A stretch of DNA of 64,000 bases from Oscillospiraceae bacterium. Its GTDB lineage: Bacteria > Bacillota > Clostridia > Oscillospirales > Acutalibacteraceae. A model generated the notes under the pieces. That model saw only the letters and a list, made by a program, of their open reading frames with translations, did no database searches and was not told the origin of the DNA. Location: the NCBI GenBank assembly GCA_902802375.1, contig CADCLS010000001.1:186001-250000 (forward strand), given 5' to 3'. This document shows, in pieces, positions 24,147-31,129 of this stretch. The first letter of the stretch is position 1; the number at the start of each line of letters is the position of its first letter. Both the position numbers and the translations under genes were made by a program.

Positions 24147-24561
24147 GTTTTTGTACAATAACTGCTACATATAAATCATCTATGACATTATGGGCTATTA
24201 AAAGCTCATAATTATTTTCTTCTTTTATACTATATTTTAACTCCTCGCATAAGTCTTCATAATCAGGGCATTCCAGAATGCCATCATCCCATTGACCTTG
24301 AAAATCAATCGGTGTTTTCTTCATCCATCTATGAATTAGCGCGGGATCTCGTTTCAAATAATTAGCAATAAGCCTTTGTTTTCCTTCGCCCAATGCTTGA
24401 AAAATAGTGCACAACGCCTTATCTATTGTGGCTATTTGGAACTCCCTTCCATCCTCCTCTACAAAATGGTATCCACATCGTTTACATAAATATCGCTGTT
24501 TACCTCTGACTTTTCCGCTTTTTACAACTTCAGTAGATGCGCATCGCTTACATTCTTGCAT
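24133..24561 (-). CDS. Orphan IS1/IS1595-like InsA-type zinc-ribbon HTH protein
   Basis: 142 aa. The N-terminus is an IS1-InsA-type zinc ribbon, CKRCAST...VVKSGKVRGKQRYLCKRCGYHFV, with two CxxC pairs at ~4-7 and ~27-30. A helical DNA-binding stretch (LIANYLKRDPALIHRWMKK) follows at ~63-82. No DDE transposase domain and no IS inverted repeats are seen nearby; the C-terminal half (DYEDLCEELKYSIKEE) is unlike InsB. It may be a domesticated transposase-derived regulator. It has its own promoter, divergent from the next gene. Confidence 0.75.
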   Translation of the reverse strand: MQECKRCASTEVVKSGKVRGKQRYLCKRCGYHFVEEDGREFQIATIDKALCTIFQALGEGKQRLIANYLKRDPALIHRWMKKTPIDFQGQWDDGILECPDYEDLCEELKYSIKEENNYELLIAHNVIDDLYVAVIVQKRNKP

Positions 24562-24593
24562 AAAAATCAGCCCTCTATTTGTTCTTTTTTCAC

Positions 24594-24622
24594 ATTATAT
24601 CACTAATGTATCTTTCGGTCAA
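24594..24622 (-). promoter_or_regulatory. Promoter of the InsA-like gene
   Basis: Minus strand TTGACC, 17 bases, TATAAT with TGA extension, about 30 bases before the start codon. Confidence 0.75.
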
Positions 24623-24699
24623 CAAAAACCAAGTTTGTCCTATTAACAAGGCATGACACCTAAATCTGCATTTCTACGATTTTAAGTAATCAAAGAGAT

Positions 24700-24728
24700 T
24701 TGTTTGGGACAGTAATATATGTTATAAT
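24700..24728 (+). promoter_or_regulatory. Promoter of the 299-aa HTH protein gene
   Basis: TTGTTT, 17 bases, TATAAT. It is divergent from the promoter at 24594-24622, so the two genes share an intergenic control region of under 200 bases. Confidence 0.7.
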
Positions 24729-24758
24729 AGAGCCATAAACCACAAAGAAGGTGAATTT

Positions 24759-25658
24759 ATGGCAGATAAAATCGTATTGACAGATGAGCAGAAAAAAGAA
24801 GTTGTAAATGCATTTAAGGAAAATGATTTTACGGCTAAGGTGCCGCTCAAAAGAAAACGCAACATTGTAGGCGAAAATGCGAAAGTATTTTTGAAAGCAA
24901 AAAAGTTTTTCGGAGAATACTGGCTTGGCAACCTCCGTCCTCTCGGCGTTAAAAGGCCCGCAAAAAACTTTTCAATTAATCATCCAGTTAACTTTCTTGA
25001 AAATGCGGATGCAGAATACATCGCCGAAAATGTTATGAACATCTATTCCGATCCTCAAAAGCTTAACGAAGCAATTGACACTATGTTTGTTATGTATAAA
25101 GAGCCAATTGAAAAAGGGCTTATCGGATATGCAGGTCAACTCGGTAAAGATGTTGACGATTTGACAGACGAAGAGATAATTTATGTCGTAGAAAAAGTTG
25201 CTGAAGTTGCTGGTGAGGTCGGGACAAGCGTTATTATGCAAGGTCAGCAGGTGCCGGAGCTTTTCGGTATTTCGGCACAAATACCTCAACACGAAGATTT
25301 TTCAGACAAACTCTCGACCGACAAAATCAACTTTCACAAGAAATGGACACACTATGATACCAAACTCGGCGCACCGCTCCTTTTCAGCGAGTTGTCGGAA
25401 AATGAGACAACAGATATCGAGGGTGCAAAGAGTTTCTTTGGAAGTAATCCCGGTATGGAAATAAAATATAACTTTTTCCGCGATGAATATGCAAAGACAT
25501 TGGACGGAATAGATAGAGAAATATATTACTTATCCGAGCAGGGATACAAACAAAAAGAAATTGCCGAAAAACTCGGATACAGCAATCACTCTGCCGTTTC
25601 AAAACGGATGAGAAAGATGAACATAGATTTTCAAGAATTCTTAGGATTCAAGCAATAA
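24759..25658 (+). CDS. Hypothetical protein with C-terminal sigma-70 region 4-like HTH
   Basis: 299 aa, soluble, acidic overall. The C-terminal ~60 residues read as a helix-turn-helix of the sigma region 4/LuxR kind: YLSEQGYKQKEIAEKLGYSN followed by HSAVSKRMRKM. The N-terminal ~220 residues are not recognised. Start is an ATG eight bases after AAGGTG. It has its own promoter and terminator. A replication-initiator or regulatory role for the element is possible but not shown. Confidence 0.65.
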   Translation: MADKIVLTDEQKKEVVNAFKENDFTAKVPLKRKRNIVGENAKVFLKAKKFFGEYWLGNLRPLGVKRPAKNFSINHPVNFLENADAEYIAENVMNIYSDPQKLNEAIDTMFVMYKEPIEKGLIGYAGQLGKDVDDLTDEEIIYVVEKVAEVAGEVGTSVIMQGQQVPELFGISAQIPQHEDFSDKLSTDKINFHKKWTHYDTKLGAPLLFSELSENETTDIEGAKSFFGSNPGMEIKYNFFRDEYAKTLDGIDREIYYLSEQGYKQKEIAEKLGYSNHSAVSKRMRKMNIDFQEFLGFKQ

Positions 25659-25671
25659 CTTCTTAAATATT

Positions 25672-25708
25672 TAAGCCGATTGGACAAAATCCAACCGGCT
25701 TATTTTTT
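25672..25708 (+). terminator. Terminator of the HTH protein gene
   Basis: AAGCCG(A)TTGGA and TCCAA(C)CGGCTT pair, then ATTTTTT, right after the stop codon. Confidence 0.85.
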
Positions 25709-25748
25709 GCCCTAAAATGAAAAAAGAATACTGCTACCAAAAATTTTG

Positions 25749-25770
25749 CCGGCTCACTGCCGGATTTTTT
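25749..25770 (+). terminator. Second short hairpin with T-run
   Basis: CCGGC and GCCGG around TCACT, followed by ATTTTTT, in an AT-rich stretch 40 bases downstream of the previous terminator. Between it and the next gene (to ~25900) only AT-rich sequence is seen. Confidence 0.5.
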
Positions 25771-25907
25771 CATATCTTCAAAAAATTTTTTCAATTTCCT
25801 GGAACATTTTTGCTTTTTTATCTTGTACTGTATATGAATGGGAAAAGTGTGTCTAAAAATATTTTTTCAAAAACCCAATCAAAAAAATATAAAAAGGAGG
25901 GAAAATT

Positions 25908-26336
25908 TTGAATAATCAAAGCCAAGATGCTTTAATTTCGGAATCCGCTTCCGAAATTAAGCGGCGGTGTGGCAGACCGACTGTATTTGAGCGCGATCAC
26001 ATGGAGGGCATGGAAAAATTGTGCACAGCGGATAAGCACAGGACACGCAGGTCTCATGTTGCCGATTATTACCGTGGTTCTGTATTCGGCATTTTAGAGG
26101 ATCACAGTGATATTCCTTACCTTGAAGGAATCTTTCGAATCGACGGAAACGCCTGCATTGAAAAATGTGAAATTATTGAACAGCTCGGACGCATGCATGT
26201 GCAGGACGGTTACGGCGAAGACACCATCATTTACGCCGCAACACTTGCGGCAAGATTTTACCATAATGGTAATACGGTAAAAGAAATTGCGGCATATTTA
26301 CGGCGTGTTAGAAAAGCAAAAAGTTGGGATGTGTAG
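25908..26336 (+). CDS. Hypothetical mobilization-region protein (142 aa)
   Basis: Soluble 142-aa protein, not recognised. The N-terminus carries SESASEIKRRCGRPTVFER, of which the first part is encoded by a perfect inverted repeat; the C-terminus is a basic helical RRVRKAKSW. Start is TTG eight bases after AAAGGAGGG; no ATG fits that ribosome site. Similar small genes often sit just upstream of mobC in Firmicutes mobilizable elements. A second copy of the inverted-repeat core follows just after the stop, so the gene is framed by two likely protein-binding or attenuator sites. Confidence 0.65.
   Translation: MNNQSQDALISESASEIKRRCGRPTVFERDHMEGMEKLCTADKHRTRRSHVADYYRGSVFGILEDHSDIPYLEGIFRIDGNACIEKCEIIEQLGRMHVQDGYGEDTIIYAATLAARFYHNGNTVKEIAAYLRRVRKAKSWDV
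25932..25960. repeat. Perfect inverted repeat, copy 1 (TTTCGGAA-5-TTCCGAAA core)
   Basis: Twelve-base perfect arms TTAATTTCGGAA and TTCCGAAATTAA separated by TCCGC. It lies inside the first codons of the 142-aa gene. Confidence 0.85.
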
Positions 26337-26339
26337 TAT

Positions 26340-26360
26340 TTTCGGAAACCGCTTCCGAAA
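26340..26360. repeat. Inverted repeat, copy 2 (TTTCGGAA-5-TTCCGAAA core)
   Basis: Arms TTTCGGAA and TTCCGAAA separated by ACCGC, four bases after the stop of the 142-aa gene. It shares arms and CCGC loop with copy 1. Confidence 0.85.
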
Positions 26361-26472
26361 TTTGTGGGCGCAAAAATAAACTATAAAAGTACTGCTACAA
26401 CTGCTACCAAGATATGAGGAAGACTTACAGAAATGTAGGTCTTTTTTGTATATAAAGATATGAAAGGAGCTG

Positions 26473-26625
26473 ATGCCTATGTGGGTATCAAACTGCTAAT
26501 GAGACGGCTGAAAGAAACAGTCTGTCTCATAGTTTAGCAAGCAGGGACTTTGTGTGCCACGCAAGTCCCGTCACAGCCGTTTATACGGCTGAATCTTTGA
26601 GGGCTATTGCCCCCAAACCCCCAGT
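26473..26625 (+). other. Hairpin-rich leader and candidate oriT upstream of mobC
   Basis: The gap of about 300 bases before mobC contains an AAAGGAG site with a mini-ORF encoding M-W-V-S-N-C. Three hairpins follow in series: ATGAGAC/GTCTCAT (26499-26530), GGGACTT/AAGTCCC (26544-26569) and CAGCCG/CGGCTG (26574-26591). A C-rich tract GCCCCCAAACCCCC comes after them. Stacked inverted repeats beside relaxase genes are typical of oriT; the nick site is not identified. Confidence 0.5.
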
Positions 26626-26643
26626 GAAAGGATGTGAAGTTAT

Positions 26644-26967
26644 ATGGGGAAAGAAACAAGAATCGCTTTTCGCTTGTCACAAAAGGAAAAGCAAATCATT
26701 ACGGCAAAGGCAAAGAAATGCGGTATTTCAAGAACTGAATATGTCAAGCAAAGAGCATTGGGTTATGAACCGAGAGCGGTTCCGCCTGATACTCTTTTTA
26801 AGTTGCTCGAAAAGATAGGCGGCTTAGAGGACAAAAGCAGTTCTCCTGAACTCAACATGAAAATAGAGAGGTTGCTAAAAGAGATTTCTGAAACTTTGCT
26901 TCTGCCCGGAAAGGACGGTGGTGCTTTATTGCAGTTACAGGATTCTGGCCCGTTTACGGAAACCTGA
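26644..26967 (+). CDS. mobC: Relaxosome accessory protein MobC
   Basis: 107-aa ribbon-helix-helix-type MobC that helps the relaxase open DNA at oriT. Visible: TRIAFRLSQKEKQIITAKAK then KCGISRTEYVKQRALG, the classic plasmid-mobilization MobC opening, followed by a helical tail (ELNMKIERLLKEISETL). Start ATG follows AAAGGAT. The 3' end overlaps the probable true start of the relaxase by about 40 bases in another frame, a usual arrangement for mobC-relaxase pairs. Confidence 0.85.
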   Translation: MGKETRIAFRLSQKEKQIITAKAKKCGISRTEYVKQRALGYEPRAVPPDTLFKLLEKIGGLEDKSSSPELNMKIERLLKEISETLLLPGKDGGALLQLQDSGPFTET

Positions 26968-28307
26968 AAGCCACACTCGAGTATGCCGACAATCCCGACA
27001 AAACAATACCGAAAGAATATCTTGACGATGATTTATACTCGGCAGTTCAGTATGTGCAGAATGATGACAAAACAGATAAGCAGATGTTAGTTGCCGGTAT
27101 AAACTGCTCAAAGCAAAACGCCTATGCCGAAATGGTTTCGGTTCAACAGCGTTTCGGTATGAAAGGCAAGGTTGTGGCTTACCACGGCATACAAAGTTTT
27201 AAGTCGGGTGAGGTTACACCGGAGGAGGCATTTTCAATCGGCAAAGAAACGGCAAAACGAATGTGGGGAGAACAGTATCAGGTACTTGTTACAGTACACC
27301 TGAACACGGATCAACTGCATTGCCATTTCGTTGTAAATCCTTGTTCATTCAAAGACGGTCAAAAGTTTAAAAACAAAATAGGTGACCATTTAGAACTACG
27401 CAAGGTGTCTGATGAAGTCTGTCGTGAATATGGCAAATCGGTTTTAGAAAACAGCAACTTTTACTCAAATGGTAAAAAGAAAGAATACTGGGTTCAGCGT
27501 AACGGACAAATGACACATCGAGATATGATTAAAGAAGATGTTGAGTATGCTTTACAGTTTTGTGACTGTGCCGATGATGTATATAGATATCTTAAATCTA
27601 TCGGCTACACGATAAATGACGACAGAAAACATCTTACAATCATGGCAATAGGTTGGCAAAGACCTGTGCGTATGGATACTCTCGGATTTACAAGAGAATA
27701 CCTTAATAAACGGCTTAACGAAAACTATAATGATCCTGACTTTGAGTATTTCAAACGCAGGTATCCGCCTTACAAGCCGAAAGCATTTCCACTCTTATAT
27801 GAGATAGAAGAGTTGGAGTTTACAATCGAGTACAGCCACAGTATCGAGAAGATTTATGTTGCACTATTATTTCTCGTTATTATACGCACCTTTGAGTTAC
27901 TCCACGAGATTAAAGAGGAAATGTTATTATCCGTACAACTAAGGCACGAAGAGCGAGACCTGAAACAGTATATCAGCGACTATCATTTTATGCGTAACAA
28001 CGACATTGAAACTTTAGAGGATTTATTCAACGATATCCAAAGAACAAAGACAGAAATATCCGAATTAGAACAACAGCGTTATCAATATGACAACAAGCGT
28101 CGTCGGGCAAAGACACCCGGCGACATTAACATTTATAAAGAAAAACGCAAGGAACTCACAAAACAAATAACACCCCTGCGCAAGCGGTTAAAACAGGCGA
28201 AAAAGATTTGGGATAAATCACCGCATCTGTTAGAACTCGTTAAGCAGGAACGCTCGCTGGAAATCGAAGCGAGACAAAGAATTAAAAATAAAGATTGGAG
28301 TAGATAA
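26928..28307 (+). CDS. Relaxase/mobilization nuclease (MOBP, MobA/VirD2 type)
   Basis: Nicks oriT and pilots the strand during mobilization. The frame contains the Tyr-bearing motif AVTGFWPVYGNLKATLEYADNPDKT-like N-terminus just after the proposed start, then VHLNTDQLHCHFVVN with the HxH(x3)N metal motif, and a long Lys/Arg-rich C-terminal coiled region. There is no ATG/GTG/TTG that keeps the N-terminal motif: the codon where homologues start reads ATT. A GTG at 27054 is the first conventional start but would delete the catalytic Tyr. I therefore place the start at the ATT, which may be a rare start codon or a damaged one. Confidence 0.75.
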   Translation: MAVTGFWPVYGNLKATLEYADNPDKTIPKEYLDDDLYSAVQYVQNDDKTDKQMLVAGINCSKQNAYAEMVSVQQRFGMKGKVVAYHGIQSFKSGEVTPEEAFSIGKETAKRMWGEQYQVLVTVHLNTDQLHCHFVVNPCSFKDGQKFKNKIGDHLELRKVSDEVCREYGKSVLENSNFYSNGKKKEYWVQRNGQMTHRDMIKEDVEYALQFCDCADDVYRYLKSIGYTINDDRKHLTIMAIGWQRPVRMDTLGFTREYLNKRLNENYNDPDFEYFKRRYPPYKPKAFPLLYEIEELEFTIEYSHSIEKIYVALLFLVIIRTFELLHEIKEEMLLSVQLRHEERDLKQYISDYHFMRNNDIETLEDLFNDIQRTKTEISELEQQRYQYDNKRRRAKTPGDINIYKEKRKELTKQITPLRKRLKQAKKIWDKSPHLLELVKQERSLEIEARQRIKNKDWSR

Positions 28308-28309
28308 AA

Positions 28310-29266
28310 ATGAAAGAAAAAACAAAAGAAACTGCCGTAAAGGCAGTAAACAAAAAATCCAACAAAAAGGATATTGACAACTTTATAGACACCTTACTAA
28401 CAAAGGAACCGGCTGAAAAGAAACAAAAGCCGAAACTTGCCAATATAAAGATTGAAAAGTTAAAGCCGTTTGAGGGACATCCTTACAAGATAGTCGATGA
28501 TGAATCAATGGAGGAACTAAAAAGCAGTATTCAAGAGAAAGGACTGTTAAACCGCATAATCGTCCGGCCGATTGAAAACACAGACGAATATGAGATAATC
28601 TCCGGTCACAGGAGAGTGCACGCCGCCGAGCTTCTTGGAATTAAAGAAGTCCCGGCGGTTGTTTATTTCATTGATCGTGACGAGGCAACCGTTCTAATGG
28701 TCGATTCAAACTGTCAGAGGGAAAGTTTATCTCCTATGGAAAAGGCAAAGGCGTATAAGATGAAATTCGACGCACTTTCTCATCAAGGGAAAGCAACTTC
28801 GGACCAAGTTGGTCCGAAGTTGACAGTTGAGCAAATATCCGACAACGACAGTCCGTCGCAGGTGAAACGGCTTATCCGTCTAACCTACCTTGTCCCCGAA
28901 CTGCAACAGTTTGTTGACGACGGCAGGATGAAAGTATCTCCGGCAGTGGAGATTTCTTTCCTTGACGAGGAACTGCAAAGGGATGTAGTTGACCGCATTG
29001 ACGAAACCGAAATCTTCCCGTCACACGCACAAGCAAGGCGTATGAAACAATTAGCCGCAGAAGATAAACTTGACTATGATTCTATCGTTGAAATCATGTC
29101 CGAACTCAAACCCAATCAGGTGGAAAAACTAAAGATTCCGGTTGACAGCATACGACAGTATGCACCGAGGAATGCGACGCCGAAAGATATGGAAGAGCTG
29201 CTTATCCGTCTTGCGAGAGAAAACTATGAACGCCAGTGCCGTATGCGCGATGACGATGCAAGATAA
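28310..29266 (+). CDS. ParB/Spo0J-like partition or regulatory protein
   Basis: 318 aa. N-terminal ParB domain: IKIEKLKPFEGHPYKI, EELKSSIQEKGLLNRIIVRP, the nucleotide-binding motif SGHRRVHAAELLG, and SNCQRESLSPMEKAKAYK. A central helix-turn-helix-like region and an acidic C-terminus follow. It starts two bases after the relaxase stop, on the same transcript. In mobilizable elements such proteins aid maintenance or regulate transfer genes; no partner ParA is seen. Codons ~163-171 coincide with a perfect palindrome within the gene. Confidence 0.85.
   Translation: MKEKTKETAVKAVNKKSNKKDIDNFIDTLLTKEPAEKKQKPKLANIKIEKLKPFEGHPYKIVDDESMEELKSSIQEKGLLNRIIVRPIENTDEYEIISGHRRVHAAELLGIKEVPAVVYFIDRDEATVLMVDSNCQRESLSPMEKAKAYKMKFDALSHQGKATSDQVGPKLTVEQISDNDSPSQVKRLIRLTYLVPELQQFVDDGRMKVSPAVEISFLDEELQRDVVDRIDETEIFPSHAQARRMKQLAAEDKLDYDSIVEIMSELKPNQVEKLKIPVDSIRQYAPRNATPKDMEELLIRLARENYERQCRMRDDDAR
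28796..28820. repeat. Perfect 12+1+12 palindrome inside the parB-like gene
   Basis: Arms ACTTCGGACCAA and TTGGTCCGAAGT with a single central G. It encodes part of T-S-D-Q-V-G-P-K between two conserved ParB blocks. A plausible ParB-binding (parS-like) or cruciform site. Confidence 0.8.
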
Positions 29267-29279
29267 GGAGGTGGCAAGA

Positions 29280-29483
29280 ATGAGTGAATTAGCGTTAACA
29301 CCAAAAGAAATAAACCTTATGAAGTTTATAGGTACGAAAGAAGTTGCCGCTCTTATGGGTTGCTCGATTCCTGTAGCAAGGCAGATTATGCGGCGCAAAG
29401 ATTTTCCGCTTGTAAAGTGTGGTAAGAATCTTAAGGTAATGGCATCCAAGTTTATGGAATGGGCTTCGACAAGACGAATATAA
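29280..29483 (+). CDS. Excisionase-like HTH protein
   Basis: 67-aa DNA-binding protein with the winged-HTH/excisionase layout: FIGTKEVAALMGCSIPVARQ (~17-36), IMRRKDFPLVKCGKNLKV, ending WASTRRI. It is the directionality factor expected next to a tyrosine integrase; it would bias recombination toward excision. Start ATG follows AGGAGG by eight bases; the frame extends further upstream but only inside the parB-like gene without a ribosome site. Confidence 0.8.
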   Translation: MSELALTPKEINLMKFIGTKEVAALMGCSIPVARQIMRRKDFPLVKCGKNLKVMASKFMEWASTRRI

Positions 29484-29559
29484 TCGCATAATTGCAAACA
29501 GTGGGGGCATTGTTCTACAATGCCCCTGCAAAACGCCAAAAATAAGGAGGTATATAAAA

Positions 29560-30738
29560 ATGGCAAAAAAGAAAAAAGGAAACGGTGAAGGTACGGTTTA
29601 TAAAACAAAGTCCGGTTACAGAGGACAAATAGTGGTTGGCATCGATGATTATGGCAAACTCATTCGCAGAAGTGTTACCGGCAAAACAATAAAAGAAGTT
29701 AATGAAAAGCTGACAGCCGTAAAGAACAGCATTATAACAGGAACCTATATTGCACCAAATCATATAACTCTATGTGATCTTGCACACTTAATGTTAGAGG
29801 ATGATCTGAATTTGAACTATATAAAAGAAGGCACTTATCACAGGAGTATTGAAACACTAAAAAGGATTGAGAAATGTCCATATATTAAAAACACACCGAT
29901 ACAGGAATTGTCTTACGCCCCGATAAAAGACTTTCTTCTTTCAGAAGCAAAAATGTCACAAAGCTTAATAAACAAAGTATATATGATGCTTAAAAAGACA
30001 TTAAACGAAGCAGTAAAGAGAAAAATTATACGGGAAAGCCCTATTAACGACCTTAAAAAGCCAAAGTCTTCACAGCACAGAGAAAAAGTTCGCGCGCTTA
30101 CAAAAGATGAGGAACTGCGACTATATAAAGTGCTTACAACGGAGGATGTAAACTATTCACACCAGATGCTACTTTCAATGATGACCGGAATGCGAATGGG
30201 TGAAATCAACGCATTGGAGCGCCGGGATATTGATATGCGGTTTAAAACCATTTCAGTTAACAAAACGATAACAAGGGGCCTAAACGGTAAAGCAATCATT
30301 TCGGATAGTGCAAAGACCGAGAACGGTAACCGAATAATACCTATTTCGGAAACGGTCAAGCCACTCGTTGATGAAATACTCTTTTGCGGCGAAACAGATT
30401 ATCTGTTTGTCAGAAAAGGAAAACTAATTACAACATCACAGGTAAATATACACTTTAAAAGAATATTAGAGAAATACGATATTCTTGATAAAACGATAAA
30501 AGGAACAGTATCGCTCCATTCTCTACGGCATACCTTTGCTACGCGCTGTATCGAAGCAGGTATGCAGCCAAAGGTTTTACAGCATATACTCGGACATTCG
30601 GATATAAGGATTACACTCAACACCTATTGTGATGCATTTGAGAATTTTCAGAAAGAAAACCTTGCTAAAACAGATGAGTATTTTGCTGATATGGGCATTA
30701 GTTTCAGTAATTCCAAAAGCATTGAAGAAGCAAGTTAG
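29560..30738 (+). CDS. int: Tyrosine recombinase (integrase)
   Basis: 392 aa. An N-terminal AP2-like arm-binding segment (KTKSGYRGQIVVGIDDYGK, ~15-33) and a SAM-like core-binding domain (~70-160) precede the catalytic domain. All active-site residues are visible: Arg212 (TGMRMGE), Lys252 region (SAKTENG), His320-x-x-Arg323 (LHSLRHTFATR), His346 (LGHSDIR), Tyr356 nucleophile (LNTYCD). Start follows AAGGAGG. It lies 99 bases from the right att repeat, and its target is the tRNA-Pro 3' end. Confidence 0.95.
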   Translation: MAKKKKGNGEGTVYKTKSGYRGQIVVGIDDYGKLIRRSVTGKTIKEVNEKLTAVKNSIITGTYIAPNHITLCDLAHLMLEDDLNLNYIKEGTYHRSIETLKRIEKCPYIKNTPIQELSYAPIKDFLLSEAKMSQSLINKVYMMLKKTLNEAVKRKIIRESPINDLKKPKSSQHREKVRALTKDEELRLYKVLTTEDVNYSHQMLLSMMTGMRMGEINALERRDIDMRFKTISVNKTITRGLNGKAIISDSAKTENGNRIIPISETVKPLVDEILFCGETDYLFVRKGKLITTSQVNIHFKRILEKYDILDKTIKGTVSLHSLRHTFATRCIEAGMQPKVLQHILGHSDIRITLNTYCDAFENFQKENLAKTDEYFADMGISFSNSKSIEEAS

Positions 30739-30769
30739 GTGTTGTTGAGTGCTGTCGGGAAATGTTGAA

Positions 30770-30788
30770 TTGCACCGCGGTTGCACAC
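30770..30788 (+). promoter_or_regulatory. Candidate integrase arm-binding sites, right end
   Basis: TTGCACCG and TTGCACAC eleven bases apart, mirroring the TTGCACAC pair with the same spacing at the left end. Confidence 0.45.
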
Positions 30789-30801
30789 ATCGAAAACAAA
30801 A

Positions 30802-30823
30802 ACCCCTTAAAAAAGGGCTTTTT
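30802..30823 (+). terminator. Terminator of the integrase gene
   Basis: CCCTT and AAGGG pair and are followed by CTTTTT, just before the right att repeat. Confidence 0.65.
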
Positions 30824-30836
30824 GAGACTTAATTAG

Positions 30837-30852
30837 CCTGTCACCTCGACCA
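30837..30852 (+). repeat. attR: 16-bp copy of tRNA-Pro 3' end
   Basis: Identical to the last 16 bases of tRNA-Pro including CCA. Upstream of it the sequence no longer matches the tRNA, so it marks the right border of the element. Confidence 0.88.
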
Positions 30853-30854
30853 GT

Positions 30855-30900
30855 CGAGAGCCTCGACGCGCATTACGCGCAGTTGAGACTCTCTCTTTTT
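30855..30900 (+). terminator. Native terminator of tRNA-Pro, displaced by the element
   Basis: Starts three bases after attR: GAGAG(C)CTC...GCGC-ATTA-CGCGC...GAGACTCTC hairpin, then TTTTT. Before integration it would have followed tRNA-Pro directly. Confidence 0.75.
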
Positions 30901-30917
30901 ATAGTTTTTACCTCGCG
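30855..30917 (+). repeat. Imperfect direct repeat, copy A
   Basis: CGAGA..CTC.AC.CGC, then AGTTGAG, CTTTTTATAGTT and TACCTCGC. The same ordered blocks recur at 31038-31104. Confidence 0.6.
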
Positions 30918-30951
30918 TCTTTCACTTGCGTTATGAACACTCCGACCACAG

Positions 30952-30994
30952 GCAGAGCCTGACCCAATCTGGGTTCAGACTCTGCTTTTCTTTT
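30952..30994 (+). terminator. Second terminator hairpin downstream of attR
   Basis: GCAGAG.CTGA.CCCA pairs with TGGG.TCAG.CTCTGC, followed by TTTTCTTTT. Confidence 0.8.
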
Positions 30995-31037
30995 ATCCCT
31001 ACCACGACCAAAAGTCCTTTATCAATATTTGCACCAC

Positions 31038-31104
31038 CGAGATTCTCAACACGCAAACACGTAGTTGAGGTTCTTTGTTTTTATAGTTGCTACCTCGCTT
31101 TTTT
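31038..31104 (+). repeat. Imperfect direct repeat, copy B (also hairpin plus T-run)
   Basis: CGAGATTCTCAACACGC, then AGTTGAGG, TTTTTATAGTTGCTACCTCGC, diverged from copy A. It looks like a decayed tRNA 3'-flank/terminator unit. The ~460 bases between the integrase and spoVM otherwise hold only terminators and att sequence. Confidence 0.6.
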
Positions 31105-31129
31105 AACTTTAGTTATAAATTCTCTAAAT

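Larger units (their letters stand above)
12560..30852. mobile_element. Integrative mobilizable element in tRNA-Pro, about 18.3 kb
   Basis: Bounded by 16-bp direct repeats of the tRNA-Pro 3' end, with the tyrosine integrase and excisionase adjacent to the right repeat. Backbone: oriT candidate, mobC, MOBP-type relaxase, ParB-like protein, xis, int, all on the + strand. Cargo, mostly - strand: agmatine-deiminase-like enzyme, Sel1 protein, type IIA topoisomerase pair, AAA+/M41 protease, zinc-ribbon proteins. No VirB4/VirD4-like or other conjugation pore genes are visible, so it looks mobilizable rather than self-transmissible. Base composition is uneven, suggesting cargo of several origins. Confidence 0.85.

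Noticed and set aside
25717-25911. 64-codon + strand ORF before the 142-aa gene
   Set aside because: No ribosome site, spans an intrinsic terminator hairpin, and its translation is low-complexity AT-driven sequence.
27054-28307. GTG at 27054 as the relaxase start
   Set aside because: It would remove the conserved N-terminal Tyr-bearing segment encoded in frame just upstream, and no Shine-Dalgarno precedes it.
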